A DNA stretch of 54,170 nt from Pseudomonas fluorescens (GTDB lineage Bacteria; Pseudomonadota; Gammaproteobacteria; Pseudomonadales; Pseudomonadaceae): contig NZ_CABVHQ010000040.1 in NCBI RefSeq assembly GCF_902497895.1, positions 1-54,170 on the forward strand, given 5' to 3'. The notes below the pieces were generated by a model. The model searched no databases. It was not told the DNA's origin and was given only the letters and a program-made list of their open reading frames with translations. Shown here piece after piece: positions 1 through 7,644 of this stretch. The position numbers were made by a program, and so were the translations under genes. Within the stretch, counting starts at the first letter, position 1, and the number at the start of each line of letters is the position of its first letter.

Positions 1-142
1 GCCGAACGCAGCCTCGCAGGCTCGGCAGCTGCTACGCGCAGCCGGACGCAGGCTTCGCCAGCTGCTACGCGCAGCCGAACGCAGCCTCGCAGGCTCGGCA
101 GCTGCTACGCGCAGCCGGACGCAGGCTTCGCCAGCTGCTACG
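1..142. repeat. Tandem REP array (two 73-bp units)
   Basis: Two REP-like half elements alternate twice. Element A (about 40 bp, 1-40 and 74-113) carries the inverted repeat GCCGA...TCGGC. Element B (about 33 bp, 41-73 and 114-142) contains GGCTTCGCC. Each ends in AGCTGCTACG. The A+B unit of 73 bp is repeated almost exactly, and the array probably continues to the left of the window. The same family recurs at 9395-9529, 35684-35820 and 54068-54170. Nothing in this stretch looks coding. Confidence 0.85.
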
Positions 143-173
143 GTTTCGCGTAACGTCTTGACTGGCGGCCAGT

Positions 174-512
174 TCAGGCGTGCAACCGCACCCAAACCGT
201 CACCAACACCGTCGCCGCCATCAACCACGCCACGGCGGCAACCGCCAGCGACAACTCCAGGCGCAGGCGATCGACCATCACGTACAAGGTCGCCAGATAA
301 ACGAAGTAGGGAATGATCGACCACATGCCAAACACGATGGTGGTCTTCAGGTCGTCCAGCGAGCGGCCCTTGCCGACGATGTAGTGGGCGATCAGCGCAA
401 AGGTCGGAAACAGCGGTACCAGCCCGGCAATGTAATAGTTTCTGGTTTTCGCCAGGGCGGCCAGGATGACCACCACGGCGGCGCCCAATGCAGCTTTCAA
501 CAATAAATCCAC
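174..512 (-). CDS. glpM: GlpM family membrane protein
   Basis: This 112-residue hydrophobic protein has about four predicted transmembrane helices (roughly residues 5-20, 28-46, 58-78 and 85-108) and a short polar loop GKGRSLDD near residue 50. Length and layout fit GlpM, an inner-membrane protein first described next to the Pseudomonas glycerol genes and reported to affect alginate production. Its molecular role is unknown. It starts 21 bp after the stop of aauR on the same strand, so it could be read from the aau transcript. In P. aeruginosa glpM sits directly beside glpD, as I recall; here the aau/aat genes lie between them. No catalytic residues are evident. Confidence 0.8.
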   Translation of the reverse strand: MDLLLKAALGAAVVVILAALAKTRNYYIAGLVPLFPTFALIAHYIVGKGRSLDDLKTTIVFGMWSIIPYFVYLATLYVMVDRLRLELSLAVAAVAWLMAATVLVTVWVRLHA

Positions 513-533
513 AGGCTTCTCGCAGGCACAGGG

Positions 534-1859
534 TTAGTGGTTCAAGCCGTATTTCTTGACCTTGTCGAACAGTGTGGTCTTGGCCATGCCCAGTTCCAGG
601 CTGGCCTGGGTCAGGTTGCCGCCACTGCGCTGCAAGGCATCGTTGAGCACGTTGCGCTCGAAAGCCTCCACCGCTTCGGCAAACCCCAAACCCTGGCTGG
701 CATTGCTGCCGGATTTTTTGAAGGCGGGCAGGCCGAGGGCAAAACGTTCGGCGACGTTGCGCAATTCACGCACGTTGCCCGGCCAGTCGTGGCTCATCAG
801 GTTCGACAGGGTCTGGTTGTCCAGTTCCGGTGCGGTGCGGTCAAAGCGCAGGGATGATTGCTGCAGGAAATGCTCGAACAATTGCAGGATGTCTTCACGC
901 CGTTCGCGCAACGGCGGCAGTTCCAGGGTCACCACATTCAGGCGGTAATAGAGGTCGCTGCGGAACTGGCTGGCTTTGCTCAACTCGTCCAGATCGGACT
1001 TGGTCGCGGCAATCACCCGGCAGTCGACGGCCACACTCTGGTTCGATCCGAGGCGTTCCAGGGTTCTTTCCTGCAGGACCCGCAACAGCTTGATCTGCAG
1101 ATTCAGTGGCATGCTTTCCACTTCATCGAGGAACAGCGTACCGCCGTGGGCGTGTTCGATTTTGCCGATCCGCCGTTTGCCGGCACCGGTGAAGGCGTTG
1201 GCTTCATGGCCGAAGATTTCGCTTTCGAACAGGTTCTCCGGCAGGCCGCCACAGTTCAGCGCGACGAATTGCGCGGACTGGCGCCGGCTGAAATCATGCA
1301 GGCAGCGTGCGACCAGTTCCTTGCCGGTACCGGTCTCGCCTTCGATCAATACGTTGGCCGAGGTGTCGGCGACGTTGGCGATCAGCTCGCGCAGGTTGTG
1401 CATGGCCGGCGAGCGCCCGATGATCCGGCCTTCCAGGGAATCGCGTTCGGCCAGCTGCCGACGCAGCGACCAGACCTCAAGGGCCAGGCTGCGTTGCTCC
1501 AGGGCACGCCGGGCCACGTCCACCAGGCGTTCGGGAGAGAAGGGTTTCTCCATGAAGTCGTAGGCGCCTTTTTGCATGGCGTCGACAGCCATGGAGATAT
1601 CGCCATGACCGGTAATCAATACCACCGGCAAGCTGCGATCGCGGGCCTTGAGGCGAGTCAGCAGTTCCAGGCCATCGATGCCCGGCAGGCGAATGTCGCT
1701 GATGACGATCCCGGCGAAGTTGTCGCCGACTTGCGCCAGGGCTTCCTCGGCGCTGCCGACACCAATGCTGGGGATATCTTCCAGTGTCAGGGCTTGCTGG
1801 CAGCCTAGCAGGACATGGGGATCGTCTTCGACGATCAGCACGGTGAGGTCGGTATTCAT
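534..1859 (-). CDS. aauR: Sigma54-dependent response regulator AauR
   Basis: This 441-residue NtrC/DctD-type activator has a receiver domain at about residues 5-120 with phospho-acceptor Asp55. An AAA+ domain at about 148-380 has Walker A GETGTGKE near 174-181 and a Walker B-like LFLDE. A Fis-type helix-turn-helix follows near 400-441. The sigma54-contacting GAFTGA loop reads NAFTGA here (residues 221-226), an unusual first residue. Its start overlaps the aauS stop by 4 bp (ATGA), so the two are translationally coupled. Position beside aatJQMP points to AauR, which activates acidic amino-acid uptake with RpoN. A matching sigma54 promoter and palindrome lie upstream of aatJ. C4-dicarboxylate DctD is the alternative on sequence alone. 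Confidence 0.88.
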   Translation of the reverse strand: MNTDLTVLIVEDDPHVLLGCQQALTLEDIPSIGVGSAEEALAQVGDNFAGIVISDIRLPGIDGLELLTRLKARDRSLPVVLITGHGDISMAVDAMQKGAYDFMEKPFSPERLVDVARRALEQRSLALEVWSLRRQLAERDSLEGRIIGRSPAMHNLRELIANVADTSANVLIEGETGTGKELVARCLHDFSRRQSAQFVALNCGGLPENLFESEIFGHEANAFTGAGKRRIGKIEHAHGGTLFLDEVESMPLNLQIKLLRVLQERTLERLGSNQSVAVDCRVIAATKSDLDELSKASQFRSDLYYRLNVVTLELPPLRERREDILQLFEHFLQQSSLRFDRTAPELDNQTLSNLMSHDWPGNVRELRNVAERFALGLPAFKKSGSNASQGLGFAEAVEAFERNVLNDALQRSGGNLTQASLELGMAKTTLFDKVKKYGLNH

Positions 1860-3757
1860 AACGGCTCGACTTGAGTAGGGCTTACCAACGGTAAACTGAG
1901 GACGAAGGCGGTACCACCGCTGGCCGGGTGTTCGACGCCCAGATTACCGCCGGTGGCCGCGGCCAGGCTTGCCGACAGCGTCAGGCCGAGGCCCAACCCT
2001 TGTTCGCCGGGTTTGGTGGTGAAGAAGGGTTCGAACAGATGCTTGCGCGTTTCGGCGTCGATGCCGTGGCCGTTATCGCGCACCCGCAGGCGATATTTGC
2101 CGTCGACGGTTTCGCCCTCCAGCCACAACTCGGGCAATGGTTGCGCCTGCATGGCATCCAGAGCGTTGCCGATCAGGTTTACCAGAATCTGCTCCAGCCG
2201 GGTCTGATCGATCTGCACTTGCGCGTCGCTGAAATCGCGGTGCAGTTGCGGCTCGCTGCTTTCCAGACGGCTGCCGAGCAGCTGCAAGGCGGCGTCGACG
2301 GCCTTGCCGAGGCTGGCCTGACCCTGGTCATCGCCGCGGCGGGCGAAGGAGCGCAAGCTGGCGGTGATGCGGCCCATGCGGTCGATCAGTTCGTTGATGG
2401 TCTTGAGGTTGGCACTGGCGGTGTCCAGCGCGCCGCGCTCGAGGAAGCGCACGGTATTGCCCGACAGCGTGCGCAGGGCCGCCAGCGGCTGGTTCAATTC
2501 ATGGGCGATGCTGGTGGACATCTGGCCGATGGCCGCCAGCTTGCCGGCCTGCACCAGTTCATCCTGGGCGCGGCGCAAGGTTTCTTCGGCTTGCCGGCGT
2601 TCGCGGATCTGCCCCTTGAGCCGTTCGTTGCTGGCGCGCAGGTCGGCGGTGCGGTCGGCGATCTTGCGTTCCAGCTGGTTGTTGGCTTCCTGCAGGGCCT
2701 CACGGGCGGCGAGGCGGGTGGCGATGACCTTGCGCCGTTCGTTCCAGGCAATCAGCAAAAACGCCACCAGGGCAAACGCCACGGCCACCAGGATGCCCTG
2801 ATTGATGGCTTCGCGCCGCAGGTCCTGCAAGGGCGTCAGCAGGGTGAAGTTCCATGGCGTATCGCTCAGCGGCCGGGTCTGCGACAGGTAGCTGATGGCC
2901 TGTTCATCCGACTCCAGTTCGGTGTTGGCCGGAAAGGTCAGCTTCTCCACGCCTTCGGCCAGGTGTTCGCGGGCCAGCGGTTGCAGTTCGTTGAGCGGGA
3001 ACCAGTAATATTGCAGGCTGCGCGCCAGGCGCTCCTTGGTTTCATCGCTGAGCGGAAGGACTGCCTTGAGACGTCGGGCCGGGTCGCTGGAGAGGATGAT
3101 AATGCCGTTCTCGTCACTGACGAAGGCCTCCAGACGCGCCCGTTGCCAGCGTTCTTCCATGGCTTCGAGGCGCACTTTGACCACCGCGACGCCGATGATC
3201 TTGCCTTGTTCTTCCAGGCCATGGGCCAGGTAGTAACCGGGTTCGCCGCTGGTGCTGCCGATCCCGTAGAAACGCCCGGGCTGGCCGCGCACGGCGTTCT
3301 GGAAATAGGCGCGAAAGGACAGGTCTTCACCCAGGTAACTGTCGAAGTCACGCCAGTTACTGGTGGCCATGACCCGGCCGGTGGTATCCATAACGTAGAT
3401 GGCCCGACTGCGGCTGCGCCGGTTCAGGCCTTCGAGGTAATCATTGACTGTCTGCCGATGTTCCGCAGACGGGTCGGCCAGCAGCTTCGAGACACTGGAT
3501 TCGAGCTCCAGCAGGCTGGGCAGGTAGGTGTATTTACTGATCTCGCTTTCGACGGCACGGGCGTGCAGTTCCAGCTGGCGCTCGCCGTTCTCGCTGAGGG
3601 TGCGGATCCCGAAGTGTTCGCTGGTCCAGAAGCCGAGGTAACCCAGACCGATCATCAACGCGATGATCAGTGGCGGCAGGAACAGCTGGCGAATCAGGCG
3701 GGGTTTCACGGCAAGTGATGGCGGCGCGGCGCGATAGAGAGTGGGGTCGCATTTCAT
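1856..3757 (-). CDS. aauS: Sensor histidine kinase AauS
   Basis: This sensor kinase of about 633 residues is a DctB/AauS type. A first transmembrane helix near residues 25-45 and a second near 325-345 enclose a Cache-like periplasmic sensor of about 280 residues. A cytoplasmic coiled coil rich in Arg, Glu and Ala follows (about 350-400). The HisKA box contains SIAHELNQPLAAL with the phospho-acceptor His, and the ATPase domain has N-box NLIGNALDAM and G-box GLGLGL. It is expected to sense extracellular glutamate or aspartate and to phosphorylate AauR. A GTG one codon upstream (3760) is an alternative start with similar ribosome-binding spacing (AAGG). The stop overlaps the aauR start. Confidence 0.87.
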   Translation of the reverse strand: MKCDPTLYRAAPPSLAVKPRLIRQLFLPPLIIALMIGLGYLGFWTSEHFGIRTLSENGERQLELHARAVESEISKYTYLPSLLELESSVSKLLADPSAEHRQTVNDYLEGLNRRSRSRAIYVMDTTGRVMATSNWRDFDSYLGEDLSFRAYFQNAVRGQPGRFYGIGSTSGEPGYYLAHGLEEQGKIIGVAVVKVRLEAMEERWQRARLEAFVSDENGIIILSSDPARRLKAVLPLSDETKERLARSLQYYWFPLNELQPLAREHLAEGVEKLTFPANTELESDEQAISYLSQTRPLSDTPWNFTLLTPLQDLRREAINQGILVAVAFALVAFLLIAWNERRKVIATRLAAREALQEANNQLERKIADRTADLRASNERLKGQIRERRQAEETLRRAQDELVQAGKLAAIGQMSTSIAHELNQPLAALRTLSGNTVRFLERGALDTASANLKTINELIDRMGRITASLRSFARRGDDQGQASLGKAVDAALQLLGSRLESSEPQLHRDFSDAQVQIDQTRLEQILVNLIGNALDAMQAQPLPELWLEGETVDGKYRLRVRDNGHGIDAETRKHLFEPFFTTKPGEQGLGLGLTLSASLAAATGGNLGVEHPASGGTAFVLSLPLVSPTQVEPL

Positions 3758-3803
3758 CACAGATGCCTTGGGTCAACCAGAACTACAAGCCGCGAGGATC
3801 CCG

Positions 3804-3908
3804 TGTAGGAGCTGCCGCAGGCTGCGATCTTTTGATTTGTTCAGCAGGCAAATCGTTGCCTGGACTGGCGCCAACATCAAAAGATCGCAGCCTGCGGCAG
3901 CTCCTACA
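3804..3908. repeat. Inverted pair of REP elements (GTAGGAGCTGCC family)
   Basis: Two 33-bp arms, 3804-3836 and 3876-3908, are perfect reverse complements separated by 39 bp. The arm begins TGTAGGAGCTGCCGCAGGCT and ends GATCTTTTGAT. It lies between the end of aatP and the start of aauS, where a large hairpin could stop or protect the aat transcript. The same element recurs at 14614, 20197, 37041, 41656, 45475 and 49916. Confidence 0.9.
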
Positions 3909-3926
3909 GGGGCGGCCGTGTAGCTT

Positions 3927-4661
3927 TTAGTGCTGCAGAATCTTCTCGAGGAAGTGCTGGGCACGTTCGGAGCGGGCGTTGATGTCACCGAAGAACTCTT
4001 CTTTCTTGCAGTCTTCGATGATCTTGCCCTGGTCCATGAAGATCACACGGTCCGCCACTTTGCGGGCAAAGCCCATTTCGTGGGTCACGCACATCATGGT
4101 CATGCCTTCGTGAGCCAGCTGCACCATCACGTCGAGTACTTCGTTGACCATCTCCGGGTCCAGCGCCGAGGTCGGTTCGTCGAACAGCATGACGATCGGG
4201 TCCATCGCCAGCGCGCGGGCAATCGCCACACGCTGTTGCTGACCGCCGGAGAGTTGCCCGGGATGCTTTTTGGCATGGGCCGAGAGGCCGACGCGTTCGA
4301 GCAGTTGCAGGGCCTTTTTGTTGGCTTCTTCCTTGCTCCGACCCAGCACCTTGATCTGTGCGATGGTCAGGTTATCCATGATGCTCAAGTGCGGAAACAG
4401 TTCGAAATGCTGGAACACCATGCCGACCCGTGAACGCAGTTTCGGCAGGTCGGTTTTCGGGTCGGCGATGGAGGTGCCATCGACCACCACGTCGCCTTTC
4501 TGGAACGGTTCCAGGGCGTTGACGCACTTGATCAAGGTGGATTTGCCGGAGCCGGACGGCCCGCACACCACAATCACTTCGCCTTTTTTGACCTCGGTGC
4601 TGCAATCAGTCAGTACCTGGAAGTCGCCATACCACTTGTTGACATTCTTGATAGAGATCAT
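3927..4661 (-). CDS. aatP: Glutamate/aspartate ABC transporter ATP-binding protein AatP
   Basis: This 244-residue polar amino-acid ABC ATPase energises import of acidic amino acids through AatQM. Visible motifs in order are Walker A GPSGSGKST (about residues 34-42), a Q-loop in VGMVFQHFELFPHL, the signature LSGGQQQR, Walker B MLFDEPTSALDPE and the switch His in VTHEMGF. The length is typical of GltL/AatP proteins. Its start overlaps the aatM stop by 4 bp, so it is the last gene of the aatJQMP operon. Neighbouring AauSR supports acidic amino acids as substrate. The motifs alone could also fit another polar amino-acid importer. Confidence 0.93.
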   Translation of the reverse strand: MISIKNVNKWYGDFQVLTDCSTEVKKGEVIVVCGPSGSGKSTLIKCVNALEPFQKGDVVVDGTSIADPKTDLPKLRSRVGMVFQHFELFPHLSIMDNLTIAQIKVLGRSKEEANKKALQLLERVGLSAHAKKHPGQLSGGQQQRVAIARALAMDPIVMLFDEPTSALDPEMVNEVLDVMVQLAHEGMTMMCVTHEMGFARKVADRVIFMDQGKIIEDCKKEEFFGDINARSERAQHFLEKILQH

Positions 4662-5329
4662 ACGGCAAACCTTTTTTGCAGACGCTTGACCAGCTGCGAG
4701 GCGGCAAAGCTGATTATAAAATACACCAGACCTGCGAAGACCAGGAACTCATTGGAGCGGCCGATGATGTCGCCACTGGCGCGCGAAGCATTGAGGAAAT
4801 CCACCAGACCGACCGCGTAGACCAGCGAGGTGTCCTGGAACAGGATGATGCTCTGTTGCAGCAGCAAAGGGGTCATCTTGCGGAACGCTTGTGGCAGGAT
4901 GATCAGTCGCATCATCTGGCCATACGTCATACCCACGGCTTGGGCAGCAGCCATCTGGCCCTTGGGGATCGACTGCACGCCGGCCCGGACGATTTCGCAG
5001 AAGTACGCCGCTTCGAACATCATGAAGGCCACGATGCACGAGGCGAACGCCCCGATCGGAGTGTCTTCGCCGGTGATCCAGCGCAGCACGAACGGCACCG
5101 CCAGGTAGAACCAGGTGATGACCAGCAGCAGCGGGATCGAGCGGAAGTAGTTAACGTAGGCGCCGGCAATGTTCGACAGCCATTTGTTGTGGGACAGGCG
5201 CATCAGCGCCAGGATCGTGCCGAGGATGATCCCGCCGGTGACGCCCAGGGCCATCAGCTTGAGGGTCATTACCATGCCGTTCCACAGGCCCGGTGTAGCC
5301 TGGACGATTCCACTGAAATCGAAGTCCAT
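4658..5329 (-). CDS. aatM: Glutamate/aspartate ABC transporter permease AatM
   Basis: This 223-residue inner-membrane permease is of the HisM/GltK type. It has about five transmembrane helices and the EAA loop seen as EIVRAGVQSIPKGQMAAAQAVG near residues 113-134, which docks onto the ATPase. It pairs with AatQ to form the channel. The start shares one base with the aatQ stop (TAATG) and the stop overlaps aatP by 4 bp, so the three are tightly coupled. Confidence 0.92.
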   Translation of the reverse strand: MDFDFSGIVQATPGLWNGMVMTLKLMALGVTGGIILGTILALMRLSHNKWLSNIAGAYVNYFRSIPLLLVITWFYLAVPFVLRWITGEDTPIGAFASCIVAFMMFEAAYFCEIVRAGVQSIPKGQMAAAQAVGMTYGQMMRLIILPQAFRKMTPLLLQQSIILFQDTSLVYAVGLVDFLNASRASGDIIGRSNEFLVFAGLVYFIISFAASQLVKRLQKRFAV

Positions 5330-6075
5330 TATTTACCCCCCAGGGCAATCAGGCCGGGTACCGCGACTTTCTTCTCGACCATGCGCATCAGCAGCATCAG
5401 GCCCATGTTCAGCGTGAAGTAGATCAGGGTTGCCAGGGTGAAGGCTTCGAACAGGTTGGCGGAGAACTCGGCGGTCTGTTTGGTCTGCGCGAGCAGCTCC
5501 ATCAGGCCGATCAGCGAGGCCACGGAGGAGTTCTTGAAGACGTTGAGAAATTCCGAGGTGAGCGGCGGAATGATGATCCGGTAGGCCTGGGGCAGCAGCA
5601 CATTCCAGTAGACCTGTGGCAGCTTGAAGCCCATGGCGCGGGCGGCTGATTCCTGGCCGCGAGGCAGCGCCTGGATACCGGTACGCACTTGTTCGCAAAC
5701 ACGCGCGGCAGTGAACAGACCCAGGCACACGACGACGCTGAGGAAGGCTGAAGTGGTAGGGTTCAGGTCCTGCTTGTACCAATCCTGCAGGTTTTGCGGC
5801 AGCAGATCGGGCACCAGAAAGTACCAGATGAATAGCTGCACCAGCAGCGGTACGTTCCGGAAGAGTTCCACATAGCAGGTCGCGATGCCCGACACGACGC
5901 GATTCGGCACGGTGCGCATGACGCCCAGAATCGAACCCAGTAGCAGGGCGATGATCCAGGCCGAGATGGCGATGGCAATGGTCCAGCCCAAACCGGTGAG
6001 GTACCAGTCGAAATAAATCTCGCTGCCCACGCCGGTGGACTTGAAGAACACGCCCCAGTCCCAGTTGTAATTCAT
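5329..6075 (-). CDS. aatQ: Glutamate/aspartate ABC transporter permease AatQ
   Basis: This 248-residue permease is of the GltJ type, with an N-terminal segment (about residues 1-25) before five transmembrane helices. The EAA loop appears as EQVRTGIQALPRGQESAARAMG in the middle of the protein. It partners AatM. A 192-bp gap holding a hairpin (6223-6248) separates it from aatJ, an arrangement that usually leaves more binding protein than permease. The ribosome-binding site AGGGGAGA sits just upstream of the ATG. Confidence 0.92.
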   Translation of the reverse strand: MNYNWDWGVFFKSTGVGSEIYFDWYLTGLGWTIAIAISAWIIALLLGSILGVMRTVPNRVVSGIATCYVELFRNVPLLVQLFIWYFLVPDLLPQNLQDWYKQDLNPTTSAFLSVVVCLGLFTAARVCEQVRTGIQALPRGQESAARAMGFKLPQVYWNVLLPQAYRIIIPPLTSEFLNVFKNSSVASLIGLMELLAQTKQTAEFSANLFEAFTLATLIYFTLNMGLMLLMRMVEKKVAVPGLIALGGK

Positions 6076-6222
6076 TAGGGGTCTCCCCTCTGATCAATCG
6101 ATGTACAAGTGCCCGCCAGGGGAAATCCATTCCCGCCCGACCTTTACGGTCAGGCACACACGAGCGGCTCGACAATCACCGGTTCGAGTGTTTCCAAAAA
6201 TGCCAGCAGGGAGTGACAACCC

Positions 6223-6248
6223 CCTGAAAGGGCAGTGGCCCTCTCAGG
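6223..6248 (-). other. Intercistronic hairpin between aatJ and aatQ
   Basis: On the minus transcript CCTGA/TCAGG and an inner GGGC/GCCC can pair, 20 bases after the aatJ stop. There is no strong U-run, so this is more likely an attenuating or 3'-protecting stem than a full terminator. Confidence 0.55.
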
Positions 6249-6267
6249 AGATAAGGTTAGTCAGAAA

Positions 6268-7182
6268 TCAGGATTTCTTTTCGTCAGCCGCTTTATCGGT
6301 CGGATTGGCGATCAGAGCCTTGAGCTCTTCGCTCATCGGGAACATCAGGTTCAGGTTCTTAGGCGGGATTGGCTGCATGAACCACTTTTCGTAGATCTTG
6401 TTGATTTCGCCGGACTTGTAGGTCGCAACGATGGCGTCGTCGACGGCTTTCTTGAATGGCTCGTCGCCCTTGCGGACCATGCAGCCGTAGACTTCAAAGG
6501 ACTGTGGAGTACCGGTCACGACCCAGTCGGTGGGCTTCTTGGCCTTGGCCATTTCACCGGCCAGCAAGGCATCGTCCATCATGAAAGCCACTGCGCGGCC
6601 GGTTTCGAGCATCTGGAAGGATTCGCCGTGGTCCTTGGCCGAGATGACGTTCATGCCCATCTGTTTGTCGGCGTTCATCGACTTGAGGATGCGCTCGGAC
6701 GTGGTGCCGGCGGTGGTCACGACGTTCTTGCCTTTGAGGTCAGGGAAGTCTTTGTAGGGCGAATCTTTTTTCGTCAGCAGTTTGGTACCGATTTCGAAGA
6801 TGCCGACGGAGAAGGCAACTTGCTGCTGACGCTCGACGTTGTTGGTGGTGGAGCCGCACTCGACGTCCACGGTGCCGTTCTGCACCAGCGGGATACGGGT
6901 TTGCGAGGTGACCAGGTTGTAGTTGACCTTGAGGTCCGGCATGCCCAGGTCTTTCTTGATGGCTTCGACGATTTTCAGCTGGATATCGTGGGAGTAGCCA
7001 ACCGGTTTGCCGGAAGCGTCCGCGATGTAGGAAAACGGAATGGAAGCGTCACGATGCCCGAGGGTGATGGTGCCGGACTCTTTGATCTTCTTCAGTGTGC
7101 CGGTGAGCTCGGCCGCGAAAACTGGAGTACTGATCAGAGCAACAGCGATAGCTGCGCCCAGAAGCTGGGGAACGATGCGCAT
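6268..7182 (-). CDS. aatJ: Glutamate/aspartate periplasmic binding protein AatJ
   Basis: This 304-residue protein begins MRIVPQLLGAAIAV and has a signal peptide that ends at ...TPVFA-AELTG (about residue 22). The mature part is a class 3 solute-binding protein of the GltI family: an ITLGHRDASIPFSY opening, PVGYSHDI, the TSQTRIPLVQNGTVD segment and a GTTSERIL loop. It captures acidic amino acids in the periplasm for AatQMP. The 7182 ATG is preferred to an in-frame upstream start at 7302 because it is preceded by GAGGAAAATTTG and opens a proper signal peptide. A sigma54 promoter lies about 105 bp upstream. Confidence 0.93.
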   Translation of the reverse strand: MRIVPQLLGAAIAVALISTPVFAAELTGTLKKIKESGTITLGHRDASIPFSYIADASGKPVGYSHDIQLKIVEAIKKDLGMPDLKVNYNLVTSQTRIPLVQNGTVDVECGSTTNNVERQQQVAFSVGIFEIGTKLLTKKDSPYKDFPDLKGKNVVTTAGTTSERILKSMNADKQMGMNVISAKDHGESFQMLETGRAVAFMMDDALLAGEMAKAKKPTDWVVTGTPQSFEVYGCMVRKGDEPFKKAVDDAIVATYKSGEINKIYEKWFMQPIPPKNLNLMFPMSEELKALIANPTDKAADEKKS

Positions 7183-7297
7183 CAAATTTTCCTCGACATT
7201 GTTTTTATATGGAGCCAGTTCGTTGGCCCTTCTGTAACTGCAAATGCCTTGAGGCTCCTGATGGGGTGGCGCATCAGGCATTCGTCCAAGAGTGTAG

Positions 7298-7313
7298 AGC
7301 ATGAGTCGTGCCA
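7298..7313 (-). promoter_or_regulatory. Sigma54 (-24/-12) promoter of aatJQMP
   Basis: On the minus strand this reads TGGCACGACTCATGCT. It carries the invariant GG and GC with correct spacing against the sigma54 consensus TGGCACG-N4-TTGCW. It predicts a transcription start near 7287 and a leader of about 105 bases before aatJ. A sigma54 activator gene, aauR, lies in the same cluster. Confidence 0.8.
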
Positions 7314-7389
7314 GGCCAGGCGTATTTGGTCAAAGTGCTGATTTATAAGAAAATTAAATATTTATGGCGAAGAAAAGGGTGCTCGATAA

Positions 7390-7434
7390 TCCGGTTAACC
7401 GAATCGACCGGCAAGTCGCGTTCGGAAAACCGAA
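7390..7434 (-). promoter_or_regulatory. Candidate AauR upstream activating sites
   Basis: TTCGGAAAACCGAA at 7421-7434 is an exact match to TTCGG-N4-CCGAA, the AauR motif I recall from work on P. putida. A related palindrome, TCCGGTTAACCGAA, lies at 7390-7403. Both are about 80-135 bp upstream of the -24/-12 element, a normal place for an enhancer-type activator. Confidence 0.7.
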
Positions 7435-7459
7435 TGCATTCCTAAGGGCACTGAGCCCC

Positions 7460-7565
7460 TTGTGGGAGCGAGCTTGCTCCGGGCGGCGTTCCGACGATAG
7501 CGGTGTGTCCGGCAACATCAATGTTGAATTTGATGGCCTCATCGCGAGCAAGCTCGCTCCCACAA
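7460..7565. repeat. Inverted REP pair, GTGGGAGCGAGCTTGCTC family
   Basis: Two 20-bp arms at 7460-7479 (TTGTGGGAGCGAGCTTGCTC) and 7546-7565 are near-perfect reverse complements (one mismatch) around a 66-bp spacer. This REP family differs from the GTAGGAGCTGCC one. It sits in the aatJ-glpD intergenic space, between the aatJ control sites and the glpD terminator. Confidence 0.85.
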
Positions 7566-7591
7566 TGGATTTATGCTGTGCATCCGAATGC

Positions 7592-7624
7592 AAAAAGCCC
7601 CTGTATCTCGAGATTCAGGGGCTT
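7592..7624 (-). terminator. Terminator of glpD
   Basis: On minus, AGCCCCTG pairs with CAGGGGCT around a loop of about 12 bases and is followed by TTTTTG. It starts about 20 bases after the glpD stop. Confidence 0.85.
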
Positions 7625-7644
7625 CGCTTTAACCGGATTCCCGA

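Noticed and set aside
858..1808. Long open frame on plus, opposite aauR
   Set aside because: It mirrors a clear sigma54 activator and has no family motif; high G+C gives long antisense frames.
1928..3718. 596-codon open frame opposite aauS
   Set aside because: Antisense shadow of a histidine kinase with all motifs intact; composition is Gly/Gln/Ala-rich noise.
5333..6175. 280-codon frame on minus overlapping aatQ
   Set aside because: Frame-shifted shadow; Arg/Ala/Gly-rich with no hydrophobic pattern, whereas aatQ is a clear permease.
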